A stretch of 64,000 nucleotides of DNA from Hydrogenophaga aromaticivorans (lineage in GTDB: Bacteria; Pseudomonadota; Gammaproteobacteria; Burkholderiales; Burkholderiaceae_C). Location: the NCBI RefSeq assembly GCF_013387465.1, contig NZ_VYGV01000006.1:33638-97637 (forward strand), written 5' to 3'. Below the pieces are notes generated by a model. It did no database searches and was not told the origin of the DNA. It saw nothing but the letters and a program-made list of their open reading frames with translations. Numbering within the stretch: the first letter of the stretch is position 1; each line of letters begins with the position of its first letter. Of the stretch, positions 1 through 8,044 are shown piece by piece. The position numbers and the translations under genes are program-made.

Positions 1-579
1 GGCCAGGGGCGGCAACGCGGCGCTGGCGGGCCAGCGCACGCGGATCGTGGGCGCGAGCAGCGGCTCGACCTGAGGCCAGGTGGAGGGTGATGCGGTTGCC
101 AGGGGAGCGTCCGACCTCGGGGGGGCGGGTTCGCTGGTGGCCGGGTTCGCGCTGCGGGCCGCTGGAGCCTCGTCCACAGGGTGGGGTGGGCGTGGGGTGG
201 TCATCGAAGCTTTTGCACGTGCCGCCCGCGCCGGGGAGGGTGCGGCTGCAGTATCGTCGGCGGGTTCCTGCAGCGGGGCGGGGGCCGATGCCGTTGCGGC
301 GGTCTGGCCGCGCCGGGGTGTTTCTGCAGCCCTTTGGCGCCGTGCATCGGCGGGTGCGAACACCGGTTCGGGAGAACGGCCGGGGCTAGCGCCCGGGGGC
401 GTGCCGGTGGTCGAGCCGGCTGGCTCAAACGGTGTGCGGGCCTTGGGGGCCGGGGCGTCTTGCTGCATCGGCGCGCCGTGCTCAATCGGCTCGGGCGCGA
501 ACCGCATGCCCGACGCAGCGCGCACCGTGCGGGCCGAGCCGTTGGCCCGTTGGGCGAGACGTTGCAGGAATCCGGTCAT
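1..579 (-). CDS. Ala/Pro-rich hypothetical protein of the contractile injection locus (partial, 3' end outside window)
   Basis: An open frame runs leftwards from an ATG at 577-579 for 193 codons to the window edge without a stop, so the C-terminus is missing. A GAGG-like ribosome site precedes the ATG, and the gene starts 25 bases after the baseplate-protein stop, which makes it the next gene of the same operon. The product is strongly enriched in Ala, Pro, Arg and Ser, with no recognisable domain or membrane segment, and looks largely disordered. I do not recognise it. Position suggests an accessory or linker protein of the injection system. Alternatives are a tape-measure-like or effector-associated protein whose folded part lies outside the window. 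Confidence 0.6.
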   Translation of the reverse strand, partial: MTGFLQRLAQRANGSARTVRAASGMRFAPEPIEHGAPMQQDAPAPKARTPFEPAGSTTGTPPGASPGRSPEPVFAPADARRQRAAETPRRGQTAATASAPAPLQEPADDTAAAPSPARAARAKASMTTPRPPHPVDEAPAARSANPATSEPAPPRSDAPLATASPSTWPQVEPLLAPTIRVRWPASAALPPLA

Positions 580-604
580 GGTCTGCCTCGTCGTGTGGTG
601 AGCC

Positions 605-1312
605 TCAGACCCTGAGCAGGTCCAGATACGCGGCGCGCCGGGCCGGGCTGAGCGCGAGCACCTCGCCTTCGGTCCAGCCATAGGCCTGCGCCAGGCTGTG
701 CACCTGGCCCAGCAGGCCCCTGGCGTGGTGGCGCACGTCGTCCCACACCAGGCTGCCAGCGTCGAGCGAAGCCTGGGTCGTCTGGCCGCAGGTCTCGCAG
801 GCCACGCCCAGCCTCAGGTCGGCCAGGGGGTCGGCGGCTTCGAGCTGTTCTTCCGCCTCGCTCAAGACGTCGGCCAGCGCAGTGGGGCCATCGGGGCGCA
901 CCACACAGCAGCGCTCCAGCAAGTGCAGCGCGGCTGTCTGGGCGTCGGTTTCATGGGCCAGGGCCGCGAGATCGCGGCTGTGGGGCACGCGGAACCGGAA
1001 TCCCTGCAACTCGACGTCCGCGCGTTCGTCCTGTGCCGTGGCGTCGGCCAGCAAGGGGTTGATGTCCAGCGCGAGCTCCAGGTGTTCACCGCAGTGTTCG
1101 CAGTCCAGCTGCACCTCGACGCGCGCGCCGAACAGCGCAGCGCGCATGCGCAACAGCCCGGTGTTGACCACCCCCAGAGGCAGCTGCGCGAAGCGCTCGG
1201 GCGCCACGTCGGGCCGCGCCCAGGCGCAGAGCAGCAAGGCCCGGTCAATGGGATGGCGGTCCTGGCCGCGTTCCCAGAGACTGAGCAGCCCGGCTTCGTC
1301 GAGCGTGCGCAT
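605..1312 (-). CDS. T4-type baseplate protein / hub-assembly-chaperone-like protein of a contractile injection system
   Basis: The 235-residue product resembles the T4 baseplate (gp26/gp51-type hub chaperone) proteins found beside sheath and tube genes in extracellular contractile injection systems. It has two CxxC pairs (CEHC near residue 72 and CETC near residue 176), which suggests a bound metal such as zinc. The C-terminus has the helical TEGEVLALSPARRAAYLDL pattern typical of phage tail chaperones. The gene starts 8 bases after the tube gene stop, so the two are almost certainly co-transcribed. The role in baseplate or hub assembly is inferred from family and position. Exact orthology to T4 gp51 is not certain. 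Confidence 0.7.
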   Translation of the reverse strand: MRTLDEAGLLSLWERGQDRHPIDRALLLCAWARPDVAPERFAQLPLGVVNTGLLRMRAALFGARVEVQLDCEHCGEHLELALDINPLLADATAQDERADVELQGFRFRVPHSRDLAALAHETDAQTAALHLLERCCVVRPDGPTALADVLSEAEEQLEAADPLADLRLGVACETCGQTTQASLDAGSLVWDDVRHHARGLLGQVHSLAQAYGWTEGEVLALSPARRAAYLDLLRV

Positions 1313-1320
1313 GACGGGCT

Positions 1321-1845
1321 TCAGGCCGGTTCGGTGAAGCGCGGTTCGGTCGGCTCGGTGACGTCAAAGTCACGCTCCCAGCCCTCGTTCTCCAGCTTGA
1401 TCGACTGGATGGCCACCGCGTTGGCGTTGGCGTCCAGATCGGGCAGTGCCTGGTATTCCGAGACCCAGCAACGGAACACCTTGTAGGCCAGGACGAGCTG
1501 GCCGGCCTCGTTGTAGACCTCGATGATCAGGTCCTTGCGGAAGTCTTGCAGCGAGACTTCGGCGCCCAGGCCGGAGCCGAAGTTCCAGACCTTGTTGGCC
1601 CAGCGCTCGAACTCCAGGTCGTGCGTCACGCCGCGCTCCAGGCTGATCGCCTCGAACTTGGTGCGCCCGGGCGACTTGCGCGTGACCGAAGGGTCGCCGC
1701 CCTCGCGGTGCTCGACCAACGCGGTGCTGCGCTTGAGCGCGCCCACCTTGCTGATGCCCGCGACGTAGCGGCCATCCCACTTGACGCGGAATTTGAAGTT
1801 CTTGTAGGGGTCGAAACGCTGTGCATTGACACTGAACTGAGCCAT
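1321..1845 (-). CDS. Phage tail tube protein (gp19/Afp1-like)
   Basis: This encodes the inner tube subunit of a contractile tail-like machine, 174 residues long. The N-terminus reads NAQRFDPYKNFKFRVKWDG and is followed by a GGDPSVTRKSPGRTK segment, both typical of the T4 gp19/Afp tube family. The open frame extends to 2142 in the minus direction, but a strong AAGGAG ribosome site lies just upstream of the ATG at 1843-1845, so I use that start. The gene is 62 bases downstream of the sheath gene and 8 bases before the baseplate gene. Only one tube gene is visible here, although injection systems often carry two or more. Confidence 0.9.
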   Translation of the reverse strand: MAQFSVNAQRFDPYKNFKFRVKWDGRYVAGISKVGALKRSTALVEHREGGDPSVTRKSPGRTKFEAISLERGVTHDLEFERWANKVWNFGSGLGAEVSLQDFRKDLIIEVYNEAGQLVLAYKVFRCWVSEYQALPDLDANANAVAIQSIKLENEGWERDFDVTEPTEPRFTEPA

Positions 1846-1907
1846 GACGGTTCTCCTTAGGGCCTGTTGATCCGCAACGTATCTTCCAAAAATGGTGTGA
1901 TCGGGCC

Positions 1908-3500
1908 CTAGACTTCGACCTGACCGGCCATCTGCTGGATCTTGAGCACCACGAATTCGGCCGGTTTCAACGGCGCGAACCCGACCAGAATGTTCACGAT
2001 GCCGAGGTTGATGTCGTTCTGCGTCGTGGTCTCGCGGTCGCACTTGACGAAGTAGGCCTCGCGCGGGCTGCGGCCCTGAAACGCGCCCTGGCGGAACAGG
2101 TTCTGCATGAAGGCGCCCACGTTGAGCCGGATCTGCGCCCACAGCGGTTCGTCGTTGGGCTCAAACACCACCCACTGGCTGCCGCGGTACAGGCTTTCTT
2201 CGAGGAACAGCGCGAAGCGCCGCACCGGCAGGTATTTCCACTCGGAGGCGAGCTGGTCGGCGCCGGCCAGCGTGCGCGCGCCCCACACCAGGTTGCCCGT
2301 GACCGGGAAGCTGCGCAGACAGTTCAGCCCCAGCGGGTTGAGCAGGCCGTTCTGGCCATCGGTCATGGTGTAGCTGAAGCCCTGCACACCGGAGAACGAG
2401 GCGTCCAGGCCCGCGGGGGCCTTCCAGATGCCACGCTGCACGTCGGTGCGCGCGATGATGCCCGCGACCGCACCACCGGGCGCGAACTCGGCGAGGCGGT
2501 TTTCGCTCAGCGGATCGGCCATGCGCAGGCGCGGAAAGTACACCGCGGCATTGCGCGCGTCGTCGTTGCCCACCGTCGTGCGCAGGCCGCTCACGCCAGT
2601 CTGGGCGGTGCTGATGGCGGTGGCGGCGTTGGCGGTCCAGGCGGCGGGCGCGTCGATGATCAGCATCGCGCGCCGATCCTGGCAGTAGGTGGCGGCCAGG
2701 GCCCAGGTGGCGGTGGCCACGTCGGCCTCGTGGGTCAGCGGCGGCAGGCACAGCAGATTGAACAGGTCGGCCGCCTCCAGCGCGTACATGCCCTCGCGGT
2801 TGGCGATCGCCGTGGCGTTGGTGGGCACGAGCTGGGCGTCGGTGATCGCCGCGCCATCGGCGTTCGCTGCGCCCGCGGCCACCACGTTGGGCAAAGCCGG
2901 GTTGGCGGGATCGTTCGGGCTGGCGTTCTGCGGCGCGGAGGCGCGCACCCTCACCAGGGCCGACTGTTCGTTGAGCACGGTGTTGACGAAGCGCGGGCTC
3001 AACGGCGAGACCGAGACGTTGCGAAAGCTCTCCGCGGCCACCACCTGGCTGCCGCCCACCCGGTCGAGCTCTTCGACCGTGAGGTTGAAGAGCAGCGTGT
3101 CGGCGGGGTTGCGGGTGAGGTGATCGACCCGCGCCCGCAAGGCCTGGCCCCACAGGCCCGGACTGGCGGCCTCCAGCACCAGACTGCCGGCGCCCGCGGG
3201 CAGGGTGATGGTGGCCGTGTTGGTCGCGATGTTGCCGTTGAAAACCCGCACGATCAGCGCGTCGGCCCCGCCGTGCTGAAAGAAGTGGTTCACCGCGTAG
3301 CTCATGGTGCTGTCGCGCCAGAGGCCACCGAAGATGCGCGCGTACTCTGTAAAACTTTGTACCCGCACCGCCCGGTTGACGGGGCCGCGCGAGGAGCGGC
3401 CGATGAAGGCCGTGATGGACGTGGCGACACCGGTGATGGTGCGCACACCACTGGGAACCTCTTCGACGTAAACCCCAGGATAGGTGAGGGCTGAAGGCAT
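1908..3500 (-). CDS. Contractile tail sheath protein
   Basis: The 530-residue product is the outer sheath whose contraction drives the tube in tail-like injection systems. The N-terminal YPGVYVEEVPSG motif and the FIGRSSRGP segment are sheath-family hallmarks. The C-terminal region contains REAYFVKCDRETTTQNDI and GIVNILVGFAPLKPAEFVV, the conserved sheath fold that contacts tube and neighbouring subunits. The ATG at 3498-3500 has an AAGGAG site upstream. It is the first visible gene of the leftward operon sheath, tube, baseplate protein, Ala/Pro-rich protein. With no capsid or terminase gene to its right, an extracellular injection system fits better than a prophage, but the left side is not visible. 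Confidence 0.93.
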   Translation of the reverse strand: MPSALTYPGVYVEEVPSGVRTITGVATSITAFIGRSSRGPVNRAVRVQSFTEYARIFGGLWRDSTMSYAVNHFFQHGGADALIVRVFNGNIATNTATITLPAGAGSLVLEAASPGLWGQALRARVDHLTRNPADTLLFNLTVEELDRVGGSQVVAAESFRNVSVSPLSPRFVNTVLNEQSALVRVRASAPQNASPNDPANPALPNVVAAGAANADGAAITDAQLVPTNATAIANREGMYALEAADLFNLLCLPPLTHEADVATATWALAATYCQDRRAMLIIDAPAAWTANAATAISTAQTGVSGLRTTVGNDDARNAAVYFPRLRMADPLSENRLAEFAPGGAVAGIIARTDVQRGIWKAPAGLDASFSGVQGFSYTMTDGQNGLLNPLGLNCLRSFPVTGNLVWGARTLAGADQLASEWKYLPVRRFALFLEESLYRGSQWVVFEPNDEPLWAQIRLNVGAFMQNLFRQGAFQGRSPREAYFVKCDRETTTQNDINLGIVNILVGFAPLKPAEFVVLKIQQMAGQVEV

Positions 3501-3875
3501 GGTGGACGCTCCTTGAAGGCTGTGTTGATGGGGGGCCCGGAGTGCGCCTCGTGGCGCCTGGTGAAGCCAGCGGTGTGCTTCAGGTTCGAGAGGCTACGAA
3601 GTTCATCGGCCGGATGTTGTGACACTTTGTGTCGCCCGATCCCTTGTCCAACCGGTGAAATTCGTGGCCTCAACGCTGGTTCTTCTGGACCGCATTGCGC
3701 CACAAATCGGTGTATCCGGCATGCCTCAAACGGAGGACGAAACGGGGCTGGGTGGCACCAAAAATGCGCGCCAAAAACGACGGAAATGAGCCCACGGGAA
3801 AGCCCGGCTTCAGGGGGTGCCGTGGCGGCGTCTGCTATCTTCCAAGCTTTCGTTTTCGCCAATGAGCCACACGCC
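3501..3875 (+). other. 375-base spacer between divergent sheath operon and aminotransferase gene
   Basis: No credible coding frame is seen here. It must contain the start region of the leftward sheath operon and of the rightward aminotransferase. I see a short perfect inverted repeat, GACAC-TTT-GTGTC, at 3621-3633 that could be an operator. I also see a TGGCAC match at 3753-3758 followed at the right spacing by GC at 3766-3767, a weak sigma-54-like -24/-12 pattern. Neither is proven. The sheath ribosome site (AAGGAG) lies at the left end. Confidence 0.5.
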
Positions 3876-5072
3876 ATGCCAATGCAATTTGCCGACCGCC
3901 TGAACAACGTCGAAACCTCCGCCATCCGCGAACTCTTCAAGCTGCTGGGCAAGCCCGGCATCATCAGCTTTGCCGGCGGCTTTCCCGACAGCGCCATGTT
4001 CGACGTGGACGGCATCCGCGAAGCCGTCAACACCGCACTGACCGAAGAACCGGGTGGCGCCCTGCAATACGGTGCTACCGAGGGTTACAACCCGCTGCGC
4101 GAACAGCTCGCTGCGTTCATGACCAGCAAGGGCAACCAGGGTGTGACGGCCAACGACCTCATCGTCACCACCGGCAGCCAGCAGGCGCTGGACCTGCTGG
4201 GCAAGACCCTCGTGTCCCCCGGCGACAAGGTCATCGTCGAAGGCCCGACCTTCCTCGCCACCATCCAGTGCTTCCGCCTTTACGGCGCGCAGCTCATCAG
4301 CGCACCGGTGGACGGCAACGGCGTGAAGACCGATGAGCTGGAAAAGCTGATCGAAGAACACAAGCCCAAATTCGTCTACCTCATCCCTACCTTCGGCAAC
4401 CCCAGCGGCGCCATGCTCAGCCTGGAGCGGCGCCAGCGCGTGCTGGAAATGGCGGTGAAGCACAACACGCTGATCGTGGAAGACGATCCGTACGGTGATC
4501 TCTACTTCGGCGAAGCGCCACCGCCCAGCCTGCTCGCGCTCAGCGCCAGCGTGCCCGGCAGCCGCGAGCTGCTGGTGCACTGCGGTTCGCTGAGCAAGGT
4601 GCTGAGCCCCGGCCTGCGCGTGGGCTGGATGATCGGCGCCGCCGAGCTGCTGGCCAAGGCCACCATGTGCAAACAGTTCAGCGATGCGCACACCAGCACC
4701 TTCGCCCAGGCCACCGCCGCGCAGTACCTGAAAGCCGGCCGCATGCCCGCCACGCTGGCCAAGGTGCGCGCCGTGTACGCCGAACGCGCCACCACCATGG
4801 GCAATGCCCTGCGCCGCGAGCTGGGCGACGCCATCGAGTTCGTGCAACCGCAGGGCGGGCTGTTCGTCTGGGCCCGCCTCACGGGCGCGGGCGGCAAGGT
4901 GGCCGACGGTGGCGAGCTGGCCAAACGCGCGATTGAAAAAGGCGTGGCCTTCGTGCCCGGCGCACCGTTCTACGCCACGAACCCCGACCACGCGACCCTG
5001 CGCCTCTCGTTTGCGACGGTGGGGGTGGAGAAGATTGAAGAGGGGGTGGGGCGGTTGGGCGCAGCGGTTTGA
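3876..5072 (+). CDS. PLP-dependent aminotransferase (fold type I, LysN/ARO8-like)
   Basis: The 398-residue cytoplasmic protein should transfer an amino group between an amino acid and a 2-oxo acid. The family includes 2-aminoadipate and aromatic/branched-chain transaminases. Visible hallmarks are the N-terminal ISFAGGFPD motif, the YGATEGYNPLREQL substrate-loop region, PTFGNPSG, EDDPYGDLYF, and the SLSKVLSPGLRVGW motif with the predicted Schiff-base lysine at residue 241. The frame is open upstream to 3513, but MPMQF at 3876 matches the usual family N-terminus. A second ATG lies at 3882. No pathway genes adjoin it, so the substrate cannot be assigned. Confidence 0.88.
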   Translation: MPMQFADRLNNVETSAIRELFKLLGKPGIISFAGGFPDSAMFDVDGIREAVNTALTEEPGGALQYGATEGYNPLREQLAAFMTSKGNQGVTANDLIVTTGSQQALDLLGKTLVSPGDKVIVEGPTFLATIQCFRLYGAQLISAPVDGNGVKTDELEKLIEEHKPKFVYLIPTFGNPSGAMLSLERRQRVLEMAVKHNTLIVEDDPYGDLYFGEAPPPSLLALSASVPGSRELLVHCGSLSKVLSPGLRVGWMIGAAELLAKATMCKQFSDAHTSTFAQATAAQYLKAGRMPATLAKVRAVYAERATTMGNALRRELGDAIEFVQPQGGLFVWARLTGAGGKVADGGELAKRAIEKGVAFVPGAPFYATNPDHATLRLSFATVGVEKIEEGVGRLGAAV

Positions 5073-5131
5073 TCTGTTGACTCCCACTTCTTCAGTGCCA
5101 ACAACCCAAACACCCTGACCGGCTCCGCACC

Positions 5132-5629
5132 ATGATCCGGCCCGAAACGCCCGCCGATGCAGACGCCATCGCGGCCCTCACCACGGCCGCCTTCCTGAAC
5201 GCACCCCACACCAGCCAAACCGAGGCCTTCATCGTCAACGCGCTGCGCCGCGCCGGGGCGCTGAGCGTGTCGCTGGTGGCGGAGCAGGGTGGCGAACTGG
5301 TCGGGCATGTGGCGACCTCGCCCGTGGTCATTGCCGACGGCACGCCGGGCTGGCATGGGCTGGGGCCGATTTCGGTGTTGCCTGAACACCAGGGAAAAGG
5401 CATCGGTTCGGCGCTGATGCGGGCGGCGCTGCAGGCGCTGCGAGAGCAGGGTGCGGCGGGCATCATGCTGGTGGGCGAACCGGGCTACTACCGGCGCTTC
5501 GGTTTTCGCAATGAGGCGCAACTGGTCTACCCGGACATTCCGCCGGAATATTTCATGGTGCTGCCGTTCACCGACGCCTTGCCGCGCGGCACGGTGCTCT
5601 TCCACGAGGCGTTCGGCGCGGCGTCTTGA
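5132..5629 (+). CDS. GNAT family N-acetyltransferase (YhbS-like)
   Basis: The 165-residue product has the acetyl-CoA-binding GNAT core. The LVGHVATSPV strand is followed by LGPISVLPEHQGKGIGSALM, which contains the Q-x-x-G-x-G/A pyrophosphate loop, and then by GEPGYYRRFGFR. The pattern is that of COG3153 predicted acetyltransferases, for which small molecules or peptides are suggested substrates. It follows the aminotransferase by 59 bases in the same direction and ends just before the flavin-reductase-like gene, so a loose three-gene transcription unit is possible. The substrate is unknown. Confidence 0.85.
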   Translation: MIRPETPADADAIAALTTAAFLNAPHTSQTEAFIVNALRRAGALSVSLVAEQGGELVGHVATSPVVIADGTPGWHGLGPISVLPEHQGKGIGSALMRAALQALREQGAAGIMLVGEPGYYRRFGFRNEAQLVYPDIPPEYFMVLPFTDALPRGTVLFHEAFGAAS

Positions 5630-5652
5630 ATCTGCGCAACGGGAGCCCACAC

Positions 5653-6189
5653 ATGGCCAAAAGATCGTTCCCGCTCGCCAAGGCCTACACCCTGCTTGAA
5701 CCCGGCCCGGTGGTGCTGCTGACCACGGCGAGCGGCGGGCAGACGGATGTGATGGTGCAGTCCTGGCACCTGATGCTGGAGTTCGAGCCGCCGCTGGTGG
5801 GCTGCGTGGTCAGCCCGCGCAACCACTCGTATGGTTTGCTCAAGGCGTCGCGCGAGTGCGTGATCAACATCCCCTCGGTGGAGATCGCGGAGCAGGTGGT
5901 GGCGTGTGGCAATTCATCGGGCCGCAACGTGGACAAGTTCGAGCGCTTCGGGCTCACGCCGGTGCCGGCCAAAGTGGTGGGTGCACCGTTGATCAAGGAG
6001 TGTTTTGCCAGCCTGGAGTGCCGCGTGGTGGACACGGGCATGGTGGCGAAGTACGGCCTGTTTGTGCTGGAGGTGGTGAAGGCCTGGATGGACCCGGCGC
6101 ACAAGGAAGCGCGCACCTTGCACCACCGCGGGCGTGGCCGCTTCATGGTGGCGGGTGAGACGATCCAGCTCAAGTCAAAAATGAAATAG
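5653..6189 (+). CDS. Flavin reductase-like domain protein (FMN-binding split barrel)
   Basis: The 178-residue product belongs to the flavin reductase-like, FMN-binding split-barrel family. It shows VVLLTTASGGQTDVMVQSW near the N-terminus, LVGCVVSPRNHSYGLLKASRE, and CVINIP before a GNSSGRNVDKFERFG loop. Such proteins reduce flavin for a partner monooxygenase or act as flavoprotein oxidoreductases. I chose the ATG at 5653, which has a GGGAG site upstream, over the TTG at 5626 that overlaps the preceding stop. No oxygenase partner lies beside it, so the partner is unknown. Confidence 0.82.
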   Translation: MAKRSFPLAKAYTLLEPGPVVLLTTASGGQTDVMVQSWHLMLEFEPPLVGCVVSPRNHSYGLLKASRECVINIPSVEIAEQVVACGNSSGRNVDKFERFGLTPVPAKVVGAPLIKECFASLECRVVDTGMVAKYGLFVLEVVKAWMDPAHKEARTLHHRGRGRFMVAGETIQLKSKMK

Positions 6190-6295
6190 CCGGCCCACGC
6201 CTTTCATCGACCCGGACGGCGTGCGTCTGGATGTGACGAACGACCGGCAGGAGCGGCACGACCGCTGGGGCGACGCGGCTGGCCGAACCGCAGGC

Positions 6296-6895
6296 TTACT
6301 CGATCGGCTCGGCCTCAAACTGCGCCGCGTTCTTGCCCTTGAACGGCGCGTAAAACGCCTTGATCGCGGCCATGTCGGCCGCGATGTCGCCAGTGGGCTG
6401 GAACAGCGGGCCCAGGCCACTGCGTTTGGTGGCGTAGTCCATGTAGGCCATGACGATAGGCACCTGGGCCGTCTGGGCGATGTAGTAGAAGCCGGTCTTC
6501 CAGTAGCGCGTCTTGCTGCGCGTGCCTTCGGGCGGCACGATGAGTTGCAGCGGTCCGTCGGCCCCGGCAATGGCCTGGGCCGAGGCGGCCACCAGGTTGC
6601 TGGATTGCGCGCGGTTCACCGGGATGCCGCCGAGCCAGCGCATCAGGCCGCCAAACGGGGCTTTGAAGATGCTCTGCTTGCCCATCCAGTAGGGGTTCAG
6701 GCGCAGGGCGAAGGCGACCATGAGGGTGTAAGGCAGGTCCCAGTTGCTGGTGTGGGGCGCTGCGATGAACACGCTCCGGGTCGCCTGCGGCGGCAGGCTG
6801 CCTTCGACTGTCCAGCCGGTCATTTTCAGGAAAGCCAGCGAAAAGCCGCGCAGCAGGGTGTTGATCACCGGGGTGGTGAAGATGGTTCGGTGCAT
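6296..6895 (-). CDS. 1-acyl-sn-glycerol-3-phosphate acyltransferase-like protein (PlsC domain)
   Basis: The 199-residue product has the acyltransferase motif I HTSNWD (HX4D) after FIAAPH and motif III-like PPEGTRSKT, so it should move an acyl group to a glycerolipid or similar acceptor at the inner membrane. It is close to the short PlsC-like family with GGIPVNRAQSSNLV between the motifs. The frame is open to 6955, but the ATG at 6893-6895 gives the better family N-terminus. It is transcribed divergently from the epoxide-hydrolase-like gene, with 82 bases between the starts. Acceptor specificity cannot be read from sequence. Confidence 0.85.
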   Translation of the reverse strand: MHRTIFTTPVINTLLRGFSLAFLKMTGWTVEGSLPPQATRSVFIAAPHTSNWDLPYTLMVAFALRLNPYWMGKQSIFKAPFGGLMRWLGGIPVNRAQSSNLVAASAQAIAGADGPLQLIVPPEGTRSKTRYWKTGFYYIAQTAQVPIVMAYMDYATKRSGLGPLFQPTGDIAADMAAIKAFYAPFKGKNAAQFEAEPIE

Positions 6896-6977
6896 GGCCG
6901 GGGAGTATCGTGCAAGACACCGCCTGGCCCTTGCGCGCGCTACCATCGCCGCCACTTCATTTGACGGATATCAAGCC

Positions 6978-7802
6978 ATGACCCCAACCCTCGATGTGCA
7001 GGGACTGACGGTGCAGATCGAGGGCCACGGCCCCACGGTGGTGATGCTGCACGGCTGGCCCGACACGCTGGCGCTGTGGGACGGCGCGGTGCGGGCGCTG
7101 AGCGATGGCTACCGCTGCGTACGCTTCTCGCTGCCGGGCTTTGACCTCGCGAAGCCGCCGCGTCCTGTGTCGGTGAATGAGATGTGCGAACTGGTGGGCG
7201 CCGTGGTGGACGCGGTGAGCCCGGACGAGCCGGTGACGCTGCTGCTGCACGACTGGGGCTGTTTCTTCGGCTACGAATACGCGGCACGCCACCCGCAACG
7301 CGTGGCGCGCGTGGTGGGCACCGACATCGGCGACACCAATTCGGGCGCCTACCTCAAGTCGCTCAAAACCAAAGAGAAGCTGATGATCGCGGGTTACCAG
7401 CTCTGGCTGGCTGTGGCCTGGAAGCTGGGTCGCTGGCTGCCGGGCCTGGCCGACCGCATGACGCGCTTCATGGCGCGCACCATCGGCTGTCGCACGCCGC
7501 CGGAGCGCATGGGCTGGCAGATGAACTACCCCTACGCCATGCAGTGGTTCGGTTCTTATGGCGGCTTGCGCGGCGTGGCGCGGGTGGACAAGGTGTTCGG
7601 CCCGCAGATCCCCACGCTGTTCTGTTTCGGCCGGCGCAAGCCCTTCATGTTCCATTCACCGCGCTGGCTCGCGGCCCTGGGCACCACGCCGGGCAGCCAG
7701 GTGAAGGGCTTTGACGCCGGGCACTGGCTGATGTTTCAGAAGCCCGCCCTGTTCCACACCGCGGTGCGGGCCTGGCTGGACGGTGGAGGCGCTGAGCGAT
7801 GA
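6978..7802 (+). CDS. Alpha/beta hydrolase, epoxide hydrolase / haloalkane dehalogenase-like
   Basis: The 274-residue product has an HGWPDT oxyanion-hole motif (His25), a nucleophile elbow LLLHDWGC in which the nucleophile is Asp92 rather than Ser, and a catalytic-His region FDAGHWLMFQ (His249). An Asp nucleophile in an HDWG elbow and an HGxP motif are typical of soluble epoxide hydrolases and haloalkane dehalogenases. A plain esterase is therefore less likely. Start: ATG at 6978; the frame continues upstream, but only into the divergent acyltransferase gene. Its stop overlaps the next start by four bases (ATGA), which implies translational coupling with the DUF3820 gene. Confidence 0.83.
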   Translation: MTPTLDVQGLTVQIEGHGPTVVMLHGWPDTLALWDGAVRALSDGYRCVRFSLPGFDLAKPPRPVSVNEMCELVGAVVDAVSPDEPVTLLLHDWGCFFGYEYAARHPQRVARVVGTDIGDTNSGAYLKSLKTKEKLMIAGYQLWLAVAWKLGRWLPGLADRMTRFMARTIGCRTPPERMGWQMNYPYAMQWFGSYGGLRGVARVDKVFGPQIPTLFCFGRRKPFMFHSPRWLAALGTTPGSQVKGFDAGHWLMFQKPALFHTAVRAWLDGGGAER

Positions 7803-8014
7803 AGGCTGAGGACCTGGAACGCCTGATCACAACCGAGATGCCCTTCGGAAAACACAAGGGCACGCCCATCGCCGACCTGCCGGGCAACTACCTGAACTGG
7901 TTTGCGCGCGAGGGCTTCCCGAAGGGGGACATCGGCCGCCTGCTGCAGCTGATGCACGAGATCGACCACAACGGCCTGAGCGATCTGCTGGCGCCACTGC
8001 GGCGGCGCTCCTGA
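7799..8014 (+). CDS. DUF3820 / putative quorum-sensing-regulated virulence factor family small protein
   Basis: The 71-residue product has the family signature MPFGKHKGTPIADLPGNYL followed by NWFAREGFPKGDIGRLL. The DUF3820 family was named from a Pseudomonas virulence-associated protein, and the biochemical role is not established. The gene overlaps the preceding hydrolase by ATGA, so it is probably translated with it. No signal peptide or membrane segment is seen. The KHKG motif resembles that of exonuclease-associated modules, so a nucleic-acid-related role is conceivable but speculative. Confidence 0.8.
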   Translation: MKAEDLERLITTEMPFGKHKGTPIADLPGNYLNWFAREGFPKGDIGRLLQLMHEIDHNGLSDLLAPLRRRS

Positions 8015-8044
8015 CCAGCCCTCCATCGCCAGCGACGTCAGCCC

